Positions 1 through 9,307 of a stretch of DNA of 45,931 bases are shown in pieces; position 1 is the first letter of the stretch, and each line of letters opens with the position of its first letter. Below the pieces are notes generated by a model. That model was given only the letters and a program-made list of their open reading frames with translations. It was not told where the DNA came from and did no database searches. Source of the stretch: Eubacteriales Family XIII. Incertae Sedis bacterium (GTDB taxonomy: Bacteria; Bacillota; Clostridia; Peptostreptococcales; Anaerovoracaceae); assembly GCA_031256875.1 (NCBI GenBank), contig JAIRPQ010000122.1, forward strand, positions 1-45,931. Reading direction: 5' to 3'. Position numbers and translations under genes: made by a program.

Positions 1-1071
1 CTCGGCGAGTTCGTCGCGTTCGACGCGATCGACAAAGCGCCTGAGGAAAGAGAGCGCGGCATCACGATCGCGACCGCTCACGTCGAGTATGAGACACCGA
101 ACAGGCACTACGCTCACGTTGACTGTCCCGGACACGCGGACTACGTCAAGAACATGATAACGGGCGCGGCGCAGATGGACGGCGCCATCCTCGTGGTAGC
201 GGCGACCGACGGCCCCATGCCGCAGACGCGCGAGCACATCGTTCTCTCACGTCAGGTAGGCGTTCCGTACATTGTTGTGTTCCTGAACAAGGTTGACATG
301 GTAGACGACGAGGAGCTTCTCGATCTGGTCGAAATGGAAGTCCGCGAGCTTCTTGACCAGTATGAGTTCCCTGGCGACGACACACCCATCATCAGGGGTT
401 CCGCGCTCAAGGCGCTTGAGGATGCCACTGGCGAGTGGGGCGACAAGATCATCGAGCTGTTCGAGGCGGTTGACAGCTATATCCCCGAGCCCGAGCGCGC
501 GGTGGACAAGCCGTTCCTCATGCCCGTCGAGGACGTGTTCTCGATCACGGGCCGCGGCACGGTGGCGACAGGCCGCGTTGAGCGCGGTATCGTCAAGGTC
601 AACGACGAAGTAGAGATCATCGGCCTGACAGAGGAGCGCCGCAAGGTGGTCGTAACGGGCGTAGAGATGTTCCGCAAGCTGCTTGACGAAGGTCAGGCGG
701 GCGACAACATCGGTGCGCTCCTGCGCGGCGTACAGCGCACGGAGATCGAGCGCGGCCAGGTTCTGGCGGCGAAGGGCTCCATCAACCCGCACACGAAGTT
801 CACTGGTCAGGTATACGTGCTGACCAAGGAAGAAGGCGGACGCCACACACCGTTCTTCAACGGCTATCGCCCGCAGTTCTACATCCGCACAACGGACGTG
901 ACCGGCGATCTCCAGTTGCCTGACGGCGTTGAGATGGTCATGCCTGGCGACAACATCGAAATGACGATCACTCTCATCACGCCTATCGCCATCGAGGAAG
1001 GCATGCGCTTCGCTATCCGCGAAGGCGGCCGCACAGTAGGCTCGGGCGTCGTAGCATCGATTATCGAATAG
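1..1071 (+). CDS. tuf: Elongation factor Tu, 5'-truncated by window edge
   Basis: Frame 1 reads [32 protein letters not shown]...[39 protein letters not shown]; ends [10 protein letters not shown]-stop at 1071. Confidence 0.98.
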   Translation, partial: LGEFVAFDAIDKAPEERERGITIATAHVEYETPNRHYAHVDCPGHADYVKNMITGAAQMDGAILVVAATDGPMPQTREHIVLSRQVGVPYIVVFLNKVDMVDDEELLDLVEMEVRELLDQYEFPGDDTPIIRGSALKALEDATGEWGDKIIELFEAVDSYIPEPERAVDKPFLMPVEDVFSITGRGTVATGRVERGIVKVNDEVEIIGLTEERRKVVVTGVEMFRKLLDEGQAGDNIGALLRGVQRTEIERGQVLAAKGSINPHTKFTGQVYVLTKEEGGRHTPFFNGYRPQFYIRTTDVTGDLQLPDGVEMVMPGDNIEMTITLITPIAIEEGMRFAIREGGRTVGSGVVASIIE

Positions 1072-1171
1072 GGATCCCCTTTCCTGTCGGTACAATAGAA
1101 TTAGTTAAAGACGCCGTTTTCCGCAAGGATACGGCGTCTCTGACTATTTGAAGAGAAAGGAGTGTCCCATC

Positions 1172-2356
1172 ATGAAATACCGCGTTGACGAGAAGTCGGG
1201 AGCAGAACTGTCGCAGCTTGGCTTCGGATGCATGAGATACCCGCGAAGCGGGGCGGTGGTGGATCGCGCCGCGACCGAACGCATGATACTTGCCGCCATA
1301 GAGGGCGGCATCAACTATTTTGACACGGCGTATATATACGGCAGCAGCGAGGAAATCCTCGGAGACATCCTTTATAAAAACGGCGTCAGGGACAAAGTAT
1401 ACATAGCGACAAAACTGCCTCACATGAAATGCAAAGCCTATGCCGACTTCGACCGCATATTCAGCGAGCAGCTCACGCGGCTGAAAACCGACCACATCGA
1501 CTATTACCTCATCCACAATCTCTCCGATCCAAAATTTTGGCTACGGCTGAAAGATCTGGGCATAGGGCGCTGGATAGCCGAGAAAAAATCGCAGGGCGCC
1601 ATCTCGCGCATCGGCTTTTCGTTCCACGGCACGCAGGAGGGGTTCCTCGAAATCCTTGAAGATTACGCTTGGGAATTTTGCCAAATACAGTACAACTATA
1701 TGAACGAGAATTATCAGGCGGGAAAACTTGGGCTGGAACGGGCGCACGCCAAGGGGATTCCCGTCATCATCATGGAGCCGCTGCTCGGCGGCAAGCTCGC
1801 GAACAACCTGCCGAGGGAAGCCGCGGACGCTCTGAAAAACGCGGGCAAGGGTATGTCCCCTGCCGAGTGGGCGCTGCGCTGGGTCTGGAACCACCACGAA
1901 GCCACGGTCGTGCTGTCGGGCATGAGCGCTGGGGCACAGCTTGAAGAAAACCTGCGCATAGCGGAAACAGCGGAGGCGGATATGCTAACGGATAGCGAGC
2001 TGGCCGCCATGGAACCCATTCGCGCCGCCATCGAAAAGTCCTACAAGGTTCACTGCACGGGCTGCAATTACTGTATGCCCTGCCCAAAACGCGTGAACAT
2101 CCCGGGCGTGTTTACCGCCTATAACATATCCCACGCTATCAGCTACATAGCAGGCATCACCAACTACCTCACGAGCATAGCGCCCCTGAAAAGCGATTAC
2201 AATTTCAGCGTGCGCAACTGCGTATCATGCGGGCAATGCGTACAGAAATGCCCGCAGCACATAGACATACCAGGCGAGCTAAAGAACGCAGCCAAGCGTA
2301 TGGAGCCATTCTGGATGCGCCCAATAATAAAAATAGCCGGCAGGGTGATGTCGTAG
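1172..2356 (+). CDS. Aldo/keto reductase with C-terminal ferredoxin-like 4Fe-4S domain
   Basis: ATG at 1172 after AGAAAGGAG; AKR motifs (GFGCMRYPR, FDTAYIYGSSE, DYYLIHNL) and Cys clusters CTGCNYCMPCP and CVSCGQCVQKCP. Confidence 0.92.
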   Translation: MKYRVDEKSGAELSQLGFGCMRYPRSGAVVDRAATERMILAAIEGGINYFDTAYIYGSSEEILGDILYKNGVRDKVYIATKLPHMKCKAYADFDRIFSEQLTRLKTDHIDYYLIHNLSDPKFWLRLKDLGIGRWIAEKKSQGAISRIGFSFHGTQEGFLEILEDYAWEFCQIQYNYMNENYQAGKLGLERAHAKGIPVIIMEPLLGGKLANNLPREAADALKNAGKGMSPAEWALRWVWNHHEATVVLSGMSAGAQLEENLRIAETAEADMLTDSELAAMEPIRAAIEKSYKVHCTGCNYCMPCPKRVNIPGVFTAYNISHAISYIAGITNYLTSIAPLKSDYNFSVRNCVSCGQCVQKCPQHIDIPGELKNAAKRMEPFWMRPIIKIAGRVMS

Positions 2357-2469
2357 AAACCATATGTCGGGCGGGTCGCAAGCTCACCGCAGAGCGCTAT
2401 TAGGCACCGCGGATCGCCGCCAGCGCCGCCGCAATCCATACGAATTCAGAGATAGCGCGTCTTGCCGGC

Positions 2470-3723
2470 TCAGCAAGGATATGCATCGTAATCCCAATAA
2501 TCACCGAAATCACCGAAATAAAACGGGGCTATGTTTTTCAGCTTAGGGCTGAGACGATTTTTTGGCAACCTCTCATCGACGGACAGCGAACCAAGCTTCT
2601 TGTTCCTGCTGACGTTCAGACCCTTTATACTATTTCCGTAGCAGCTCAAACTTTCAAGGCGTTTATTCTTTGCCACATTCAATTTTTTCAGTTTGTTATT
2701 GTCACAGTATAAATCTTTGAGAAATATATTCTTTGTCACGTTTAATTTTTTTATCTTATTTCGCCCGCAGTTCAATTCACTTAATTTTTTGCTGCTCGAG
2801 ACATTCAGTTTCGTCAGCTTATTATTCGAGCAATCAACAATATTCAGTTTTTTTAGATTACCCAGCTTCAGCTCGCTGATTTTGTTGTCGTTACATTCTA
2901 ATGTTTTCAATGCGCCCAGCATGGACACCCCGAGTTTTTTGATTTTATTGTTGCCACAGTCTAATGATTTTAGCTTCGCGTTAGATGCCAGCCCTAGGAT
3001 TTTGATGCTGTTGTTGTTACAATACAATCTCTCCAGTTCTTTGAATCCGGACACGTCGAGTCTTTTGATTTTATTTTCGGCACAATTCAAGTCTTTCAAT
3101 TTCACAAGCCCAGCAACATCAAGGCTCTCGATTTTGTTTTCGGAACAATACAATTGCTTCAATTCGTTCAGCATGGATACATCGATTTCTTTAATTTTGT
3201 TTCCGGAGCAGTCCAGTTCTTCCAATTCGACTAGCATAGATACATCCAGCTTTTTGATTTGGTTTTCGGAACATTCCAGTATTTTTAATTTTTTGTTGGC
3301 TGACAAATCCAAGGCTTTGAGCTTGTTGTATTCACAATTCAACTCGTACAGCTCAGAGCAGGCGCTGACATTCAGCGATGTTAGTTTCTCATCCAACAAT
3401 GCAACTGACACGACAGGCAAGCCGCCGAGTGTAGCTGGTACGACTATATCCTTGCCGTATCCCTTCTTTATGCTCTTGATGTACACGCCTTGAAAAGGAT
3501 ACTTCCGGTGAGAGCCATTGCTGATAAAATAATTGAACGCCGCTTCCGGCGTGGTCGCGCCCGCCGCCGCGTGAACTTCCGCCACGCCACCGTCCGGCGC
3601 GGGCAGGACGAATCCGCCGAATGTCAAAACCGCGGCAAGCACTGCGCAAACTCCCGTGCGCAACAGGGCATTGTCCTTCCGCGCGAAGTTAAATACACCT
3701 ATTATTTTACTATTGATTGCCAT
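2470..3723 (-). CDS. Secreted leucine-rich-repeat protein (21-residue LRR with a recurrent Cys)
   Basis: Start at 3723 after AAAGGAGAGC; hydrophobic N-terminus; about 12 repeats of LxxLxCxxNxIxxLDVS type. Confidence 0.85.
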   Translation of the reverse strand: MAINSKIIGVFNFARKDNALLRTGVCAVLAAVLTFGGFVLPAPDGGVAEVHAAAGATTPEAAFNYFISNGSHRKYPFQGVYIKSIKKGYGKDIVVPATLGGLPVVSVALLDEKLTSLNVSACSELYELNCEYNKLKALDLSANKKLKILECSENQIKKLDVSMLVELEELDCSGNKIKEIDVSMLNELKQLYCSENKIESLDVAGLVKLKDLNCAENKIKRLDVSGFKELERLYCNNNSIKILGLASNAKLKSLDCGNNKIKKLGVSMLGALKTLECNDNKISELKLGNLKKLNIVDCSNNKLTKLNVSSSKKLSELNCGRNKIKKLNVTKNIFLKDLYCDNNKLKKLNVAKNKRLESLSCYGNSIKGLNVSRNKKLGSLSVDERLPKNRLSPKLKNIAPFYFGDFGDYWDYDAYPC

Positions 3724-3902
3724 GCTCTCCTTTCCAGTGTTCTCGCCCAACACCTATTGTTGCCAAAACCGCAACAATCTCCTCGATACAGCCTACGGTA
3801 TCAGATTATACCACACAACGCCATCGCATACTAGGCTTCGGCGCACAAGCCGCAACCCATCTTTCCCCGGCCATCTTTCCCCGATCCCCCACAAAAAAAA
3901 GA

Positions 3903-3920
3903 TTGTTAAAATTTTAACAA
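3903..3920. promoter_or_regulatory. Predicted Rex (redox-sensing repressor) operator overlapping -35 and spacer of the adh promoter
   Basis: Perfect 18-bp palindrome TTGTTAAAATTTTAACAA, matching the clostridial Rex consensus TTGTTAANNNNTTAACAA; TTGTTA -35, 17-nt spacer, TGA-TATAAT extended -10 at 3926-3931. Confidence 0.85.
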
Positions 3921-4074
3921 AGTGATATAATCATATATGCGCGGCGCGATATGGTTTTGCCGCCTTGCGCATGGGCGCGGGCGTGATGCTCCCGCGCATG
4001 GAAGCGACGGGCAACCCGCAAGTCCGCTTCCCTCAATCAATTATCGCCATATATGGGTATAAAGGAGAAAAATT

Positions 4075-5142
4075 ATGGCAAGGATGAAGGGTCTGGCAAT
4101 GTTGGATTTCGACAAGATAGGATGGATAGAAAAGGAGGTGCCCTCGATCGGGCCGAACGACGCGCTCTGCCGCCCGCTCGCGCTTTCGCCGTGTACCTCC
4201 GACGTGCATACGGTGTGGGAGCGCGCTCTGGGGCAGCGCCACGACCTTATCCTCGGGCATGAAGCCTCTGCGGAGGTGATCGAGGTGGGGTCGCTCGTCA
4301 AGGATTTCAAGCCCGGCGACAAGGTTATCGTGCCTGCCATCACACCGGACTGGCAGGCGGTGGAATCGCAGTCAGGGTTTTCTCAACATTCCGGCGGAAT
4401 GCTCAACGGATGGAAATTCTCCAACGCCAAGGACGGTGTGTTCGGCGACTATTTCCATGTTAACGAAGCAGACGGCAATCTAGCGCACCTGCCTGATGAA
4501 ATCGATCCGGTCGATGCGGTTATGCTTTCCGACATGGTACCTACGGGCTTCCATGGCGCGGACAACGCGGAGGTCGCTTACGGAGATACGGTGGTCGTTG
4601 TCGGCATAGGCCCTGTCGGTCTGATGGCGGTGGCGGGCTGCGCGCTGCGCGGAGCGGGCCGCATTTTTGCGGTCGGTTCCAGAAAGCGCTGCCAGGAGGT
4701 GGCGATACAGTACGGCGCGACCGACACGGTCAATTACAGGGACGGCGATATCGTAGAGCAAATCAAAGACACCATGGGCGGCAAGCCCGTTGACAAGGTT
4801 ATTCTCGCGGGCGGCGACAACGACACGTTCGACCAGGCGGTGCGGCTCGTGCGCCCGGGCGGCATCATCTCGAACATCAACTACCTCGGCACAGGCGATT
4901 ACATCAAGATACCGCGCGTGGACTGGGGGCTCGGCATGGGGCATATCCGCATAACGGGCGGGCTCATGCCAGGCGGCCGCAAGAACATGGAATACCTCTC
5001 GCGCCTGATGGTGTACGGGCGTCTGGACGTCAGCCCGATGCTGACCCACCGCTTCGACAAATTCGAGGATCTGGAACCGGCTCTGCTGATGATGAAAGAC
5101 AAGCCGGCCGACCTGATCAAGCCGGTGGTGAAGCTGTACTGA
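4075..5142 (+). CDS. adh: Zn-dependent secondary (isopropanol-type) alcohol dehydrogenase, predicted NADP(H)-dependent
   Basis: SD AAGGAGA; strong resemblance to Clostridium beijerinckii secondary ADH (SPCTSDVHT, LGHEAS, GVFGDYFHVN, GTGDYIKIPRV, GGLMPGGR, LLMMKDKPADLIKPVV). Confidence 0.93.
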   Translation: MARMKGLAMLDFDKIGWIEKEVPSIGPNDALCRPLALSPCTSDVHTVWERALGQRHDLILGHEASAEVIEVGSLVKDFKPGDKVIVPAITPDWQAVESQSGFSQHSGGMLNGWKFSNAKDGVFGDYFHVNEADGNLAHLPDEIDPVDAVMLSDMVPTGFHGADNAEVAYGDTVVVVGIGPVGLMAVAGCALRGAGRIFAVGSRKRCQEVAIQYGATDTVNYRDGDIVEQIKDTMGGKPVDKVILAGGDNDTFDQAVRLVRPGGIISNINYLGTGDYIKIPRVDWGLGMGHIRITGGLMPGGRKNMEYLSRLMVYGRLDVSPMLTHRFDKFEDLEPALLMMKDKPADLIKPVVKLY

Positions 5143-5167
5143 GCCAAGTATTGTTTTTCTGACGGAC

Positions 5168-5194
5168 GGAGCCGCCGAGCGATTCGGCGGCTCC
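5168..5194 (+). terminator. Intrinsic terminator after adh
   Basis: Perfect 11-bp stem GGAGCCGCCGA-gcgat-TCGGCGGCTCC followed by a T-rich tail. Confidence 0.7.
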
Positions 5195-5226
5195 TGATTT
5201 ATTGTCGATCTTTTTTCTGTTATTCC

Positions 5227-6945
5227 TCACCCGTGAAAATAGCTGAAATGCATGTAGTCCTTGCGGTTGCCCCAGCCGTTTCCACCCCAGTACCAGCCGT
5301 ATTTCTCGAACGCCTTCACCACATCGCCGTTCGGCTTGATGGAGTATTTGTTCTTGCCGGGCCGCCAGAATTTCCCCGCCGTCACTTTGTTGCCGTCCTT
5401 CATGCAGTTCTCTGTCGGGTTGATGTCGATGGCCGTGCCGTAGTTGTGCTCGGACGTTTTGCTTGCGCGAATCTGGAATCCGCCCATCGCCTTGATCGGG
5501 AATTTTTCTTTGCCCTTGAATATCTCCGCGAATATCTTCCGCACGTCGTCCGCAAGCTCCTTGTTCACGGTCACGTACATCGCGGACTTCACCTTCTTGC
5601 CGCCCGACACCTTCCAGACATTCACCTTGACGGTTTTTTGGTATTTCTTCGCTGCCTTGGCGTTCTTGAAGCCGAAGCGGTTCTTGTTTCCGAAAAATTT
5701 GTGGTTCACGTTCACGTATTTCTCGGCGAAGAAATTCACCTTCAGCTTTTTCTTCGACTTGACTCCGTGGCGGTCGACAGCCCGCACGCTCAGGTAGCAG
5801 CTTTTTTTGCTCTTGGGATTTCCAAACACCGAGTGGTATGTCGGCTTCGAATTTCTATTCAAGGACAGCGCGGAATAATCTACTGTGATATCCGCCTTCT
5901 TTTTTTTCGCGACATAGACGCCCACCTCATACATGTAGGCGTCGGCCGCTTCCTTCCAGTAAAGATAGACGTTGTTCTTGTAGCACGAAACGTTGGCGTT
6001 TTGGTATTCGGACGCGGTCGGATCCGCCGGCGGCACAGCGTAGCGGGATATGACGTTTTTCACGAATGCCCACGCGATATCCGAGTAGAGCAGGAAAAAA
6101 CTGCTTCGGGTAATTTCATAGTCCGCGCCCAGAGAGGCATTGCCGCTCTGCTCGTTTCGGGTAAGCAGCAACGCGCCCCGCGCACTCATAAAATAGATAT
6201 AAGGAAGCTCATCGGCCTTGGCGTAGTACACGTCCCTGTAAATCGCGGACAGCGCGGCGTGCGCGGCATCGGCCGTCGGCACGCTGGCTGCATCTGATGG
6301 CCTGACCTTGATAATGGCTCTGGCCATTACCGCGATCGCTTCGCCCTTCTTCACGCTGTCCTCAGGGTAGAAATGTTTTCTTTTGTCGATGGGTTCCGTA
6401 TCGCCGCCCGTGCCATCGCCATCGCCGGTCTCGCTGCCTTCGCCAGTGCCCTCGCCGCCCGTATCCGAGCCGTCGCCTACCCCGTTGCCACCTGTACCTG
6501 TTCCATCGCCTGCCCCGCCGCCGTAATTTGCGCCATCGTCATAACCTGTCTCGTCCTCTGCATCAGCGACAAAGAACCCGAGCGCATACGCCTTCTCCGC
6601 GTTCAGGTCGTCCGTATCCGAGTAATTGTCGCCTGGGTCGCCTGGGTCCGCGCCGCCCAGAAAATAATAGAAAGACATCGCGTAGGCCGCCAGGTCAGCC
6701 CGTGTCAGATACGTCTCGAAATATTTGTCATAAATCGAATACGGCAGCATCCCCGACTGCACAAGCTCCGTGATATATTTTCCGGCGCTCTTGTCCGGCG
6801 TGTACGCCATGCCGTGCGCCCCGCCCGCTTGTTCATCCGCGCCTCCGTCGCGCGAATCCGATGCGAACGCCGCTCCCGAAAAAACGACCGAACACATCGC
6901 CACTATAACAATTACCGCAACTGTCTCCTTCAAACTCCTTTTCAT
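5227..6945 (-). CDS. Secreted M15-family D-Ala-D-Ala carboxypeptidase/endopeptidase with Gly/Thr/Asp-rich linker
   Basis: Signal peptide; C-terminal GFQIRASKTSEHNYGTAIDINP...DYMHFSYF (H-x6-D and terminal H of M15 peptidases); low-complexity linker. Confidence 0.85.
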   Translation of the reverse strand: MKRSLKETVAVIVIVAMCSVVFSGAAFASDSRDGGADEQAGGAHGMAYTPDKSAGKYITELVQSGMLPYSIYDKYFETYLTRADLAAYAMSFYYFLGGADPGDPGDNYSDTDDLNAEKAYALGFFVADAEDETGYDDGANYGGGAGDGTGTGGNGVGDGSDTGGEGTGEGSETGDGDGTGGDTEPIDKRKHFYPEDSVKKGEAIAVMARAIIKVRPSDAASVPTADAAHAALSAIYRDVYYAKADELPYIYFMSARGALLLTRNEQSGNASLGADYEITRSSFFLLYSDIAWAFVKNVISRYAVPPADPTASEYQNANVSCYKNNVYLYWKEAADAYMYEVGVYVAKKKKADITVDYSALSLNRNSKPTYHSVFGNPKSKKSCYLSVRAVDRHGVKSKKKLKVNFFAEKYVNVNHKFFGNKNRFGFKNAKAAKKYQKTVKVNVWKVSGGKKVKSAMYVTVNKELADDVRKIFAEIFKGKEKFPIKAMGGFQIRASKTSEHNYGTAIDINPTENCMKDGNKVTAGKFWRPGKNKYSIKPNGDVVKAFEKYGWYWGGNGWGNRKDYMHFSYFHG

Positions 6946-7105
6946 TTCCGCCTCCCGATACCCTTCTCCCCCACAGCCGACCGCGGGCCAACCGTGGGCT
7001 AACTGACAACTCCACCGACCACCCCTAACACAGCCGGAGATTTATAGGATATATTATACATCTTTCTTGGAGCAAGTCATATTATAACGGTGGGCGCGAT
7101 ACGGA

Positions 7106-9133
7106 TTATTCGAAAGGCGCGTCCAGCTCGGCCGACACCTTCTCCCATTCGGCCAGCTTCGCGCCCACGGCTCGGTGCATCAGATCCAGGCGTTCGGTCA
7201 GCTCGGCTAGGCGCGCGGGATTCGCCATGGCGCTGGGATCGGCTATCTGTTCCTCTGTGGCGGCAATCTGGCTTTCGAGTTCGGATATCCTTTCCTCGAC
7301 GGCCTTTACCGCGTTCTCGCGGCGGCGGCGTTCCGCTACCTCGCGCTTCTTGCGCTGTCTCTCGGCTGCGGACTCCGAAATCGCGGCGCCCTGCACCGCG
7401 CCGTCCGCAGTGCCGCCACTGCCGCCCGCACCCACCGCAGCATCAAAACCGACATTCCCAGCGGTCACTGTCGCGCCGTCCGCCAGCGAGCGCAGATACG
7501 CCCTGCCGCTGCCCGCCTCGTTTTTCTTTTCCATATAATAGTCGTATTTTCCCGAATAGAAAATGAGGCCGTACGGCGTCAGCTCCGCAATATGCGTCGG
7601 AACCCTGTTCAGAAAATATCGGTCGTGCGAAACGACTATGACCGTGCCCTCGTATTCGAGCAGCGCGTCTTCGACGGCTTCGCGCGACGGTATATCCAGG
7701 TGGTTCGTCGGCTCGTCCAGTATGAGCGTGTTCGCTTCGGAAAGGAACAGCTTGACCAGCGCGAGCTTGGCGCGTTCGCCGCCCGACAGCGCGGAAATCT
7801 GCCGGAACACCATGTCTCCCGTGAACAGAAACCTTGCCAGTATCCCCCGCATCTCAGGCTCTGAATATCGCCTGTACGCCGTTGTCATTTCGTCCAGAAC
7901 CGTACGCTCCGAATCGGGAAACACCTGCTCCTGCTCGTAGTATCCGATACGGACGTTCACGCCTTTCGAAATATGCCCGCTGTCGGGCTGGGTGCGCCCC
8001 AAAATCATTCGCAGCAGCGTTGTCTTGCCTATGCCGTTCGCACCGACCAGGCAAACCCTCTCGCCGCGTTTGATATCGAAATCCACGGAGCGGAAAAGCT
8101 CGCGCCGCGCGCCCGCGTTCGAGCTTTCCTTGCCAGCCTCGCCACGGAGCGCACCATCGCCCGCCGCGATACGACCGTCAGTCATACGCTGCGCCGACAT
8201 CGCACCGCCCGCCGCGAAGCCCTTTGAAAGCCCCTGCCCTTCCAGCACGTCGTTGCCGCTTCTGGTTCTCTCGCCGAAGCGAATTTTCATGGCGCGCAGT
8301 TCTGAGTCGGGGCGCTCCAAACGCTCTATTCCTTCCAAGCGCTTTTCGCGGGACGCGGCCCTCTTCGCGAGCTTCTCGGTTCCGCGTTCCTTCATGCGCC
8401 GTATCATGTCTTCCTGCCTGCGTATCTCCATGCGCTGGTTCTCGTAGGCGCGCAGATCCTGCTCGCGCATGAGTCGCTTTTTCTCGGCGTACTGCGAATA
8501 GCTACCCTGGTAGGAAGCCATGCGCCCGCGCTCTATCTCAAAAATCCGGTTGACCGTCCTGTCGAGGAAATAGCGGTCGTGCGTCACGAGGACGACCGTG
8601 CCGCGCCACGCGCTTATTTTCTGTTCGAGCCAGTTCAGCGTGCCGATGTCGAGGTGGTTCGTCGGCTCGTCCAGCAGCAGTATATCGGGCTTCTCCATGA
8701 GCAGCACCGAGAACGCCAGCCGCGTCCTCTCGCCGCCGGACAGCCGCGAGACAGGGCTGTCCAGAAGGCTGTCCGTGAATGCCATGCTGCGCGGTATGCC
8801 CACTATTTCGCTCTCGTAGACCTCACGCCCCTCGGCCACAAGCCGCTCGTACGCGGCTCGCATCACGTCCAGCGCCGTAGCGCTTTCGCCTATCTGAACC
8901 GACGAGAACGAATCCTGGCGCAGAAAACCAACGCGGCTTCCCGCCGCCACGTAGACCTGCCCCGACGAAGGCTCGTCATCGCCCGCAAGTATCCGCAGCA
9001 AGGTGGTCTTGCCCGCGCCATTGCGCCCTATGATGCCGACGCGTTCGCCGCGCTCTATATTAAACCTCAGCCCGTCAAAAATGACGTGCGTGCCGAAGCT
9101 CTTACTCAAATCCGTAACTGACAATTCAGGCAT
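7106..9133 (-). CDS. ABC-F family ATP-binding protein (two ABC domains)
   Basis: Two Walker A (GRNGAGKTT, GANGIGKTT) and two signature (LSGGERTRL, LSGGERAKL) motifs; no TM segments. Confidence 0.93.
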   Translation of the reverse strand: MPELSVTDLSKSFGTHVIFDGLRFNIERGERVGIIGRNGAGKTTLLRILAGDDEPSSGQVYVAAGSRVGFLRQDSFSSVQIGESATALDVMRAAYERLVAEGREVYESEIVGIPRSMAFTDSLLDSPVSRLSGGERTRLAFSVLLMEKPDILLLDEPTNHLDIGTLNWLEQKISAWRGTVVLVTHDRYFLDRTVNRIFEIERGRMASYQGSYSQYAEKKRLMREQDLRAYENQRMEIRRQEDMIRRMKERGTEKLAKRAASREKRLEGIERLERPDSELRAMKIRFGERTRSGNDVLEGQGLSKGFAAGGAMSAQRMTDGRIAAGDGALRGEAGKESSNAGARRELFRSVDFDIKRGERVCLVGANGIGKTTLLRMILGRTQPDSGHISKGVNVRIGYYEQEQVFPDSERTVLDEMTTAYRRYSEPEMRGILARFLFTGDMVFRQISALSGGERAKLALVKLFLSEANTLILDEPTNHLDIPSREAVEDALLEYEGTVIVVSHDRYFLNRVPTHIAELTPYGLIFYSGKYDYYMEKKNEAGSGRAYLRSLADGATVTAGNVGFDAAVGAGGSGGTADGAVQGAAISESAAERQRKKREVAERRRRENAVKAVEERISELESQIAATEEQIADPSAMANPARLAELTERLDLMHRAVGAKLAEWEKVSAELDAPFE

Positions 9134-9166
9134 GAAGATATTTTACCATATGAAATGGCCGGACGA

Positions 9167-9217
9167 TTGACAACGCCGCTAACAAGCGATAAAATTACTT
9201 TTACAGTAAAAGTAATT
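9167..9217 (+). promoter_or_regulatory. Promoter with overlapping palindromic operator for the acyl-CoA ligase
   Basis: TTGACA (9167-9172), 17 nt, TAAAAT (9190-9195); perfect palindrome AATTACTTTTAC-A-GTAAAAGTAATT at 9193-9217. Confidence 0.75.
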
Positions 9218-9307
9218 CCGCAAATCCACCTGTGCGGAACTGCGGGGCGCTGTGAGACAATCATCAAGACATATGGAATAATTATTCGAAATCAAAGGAG
9301 AGCATCA

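Noticed and set aside
247-1095. 282-aa minus-strand ORF
   Set aside because: Antisense to tuf, which is unambiguous.
2600-3400. Possible CRISPR-like periodic repeat
   Set aside because: The periodicity is 63 bp in-frame LRR coding sequence with degenerate units and no spacers.
5233-6297. 354-aa plus-strand ORF
   Set aside because: Antisense to the M15 peptidase with its catalytic motifs intact.
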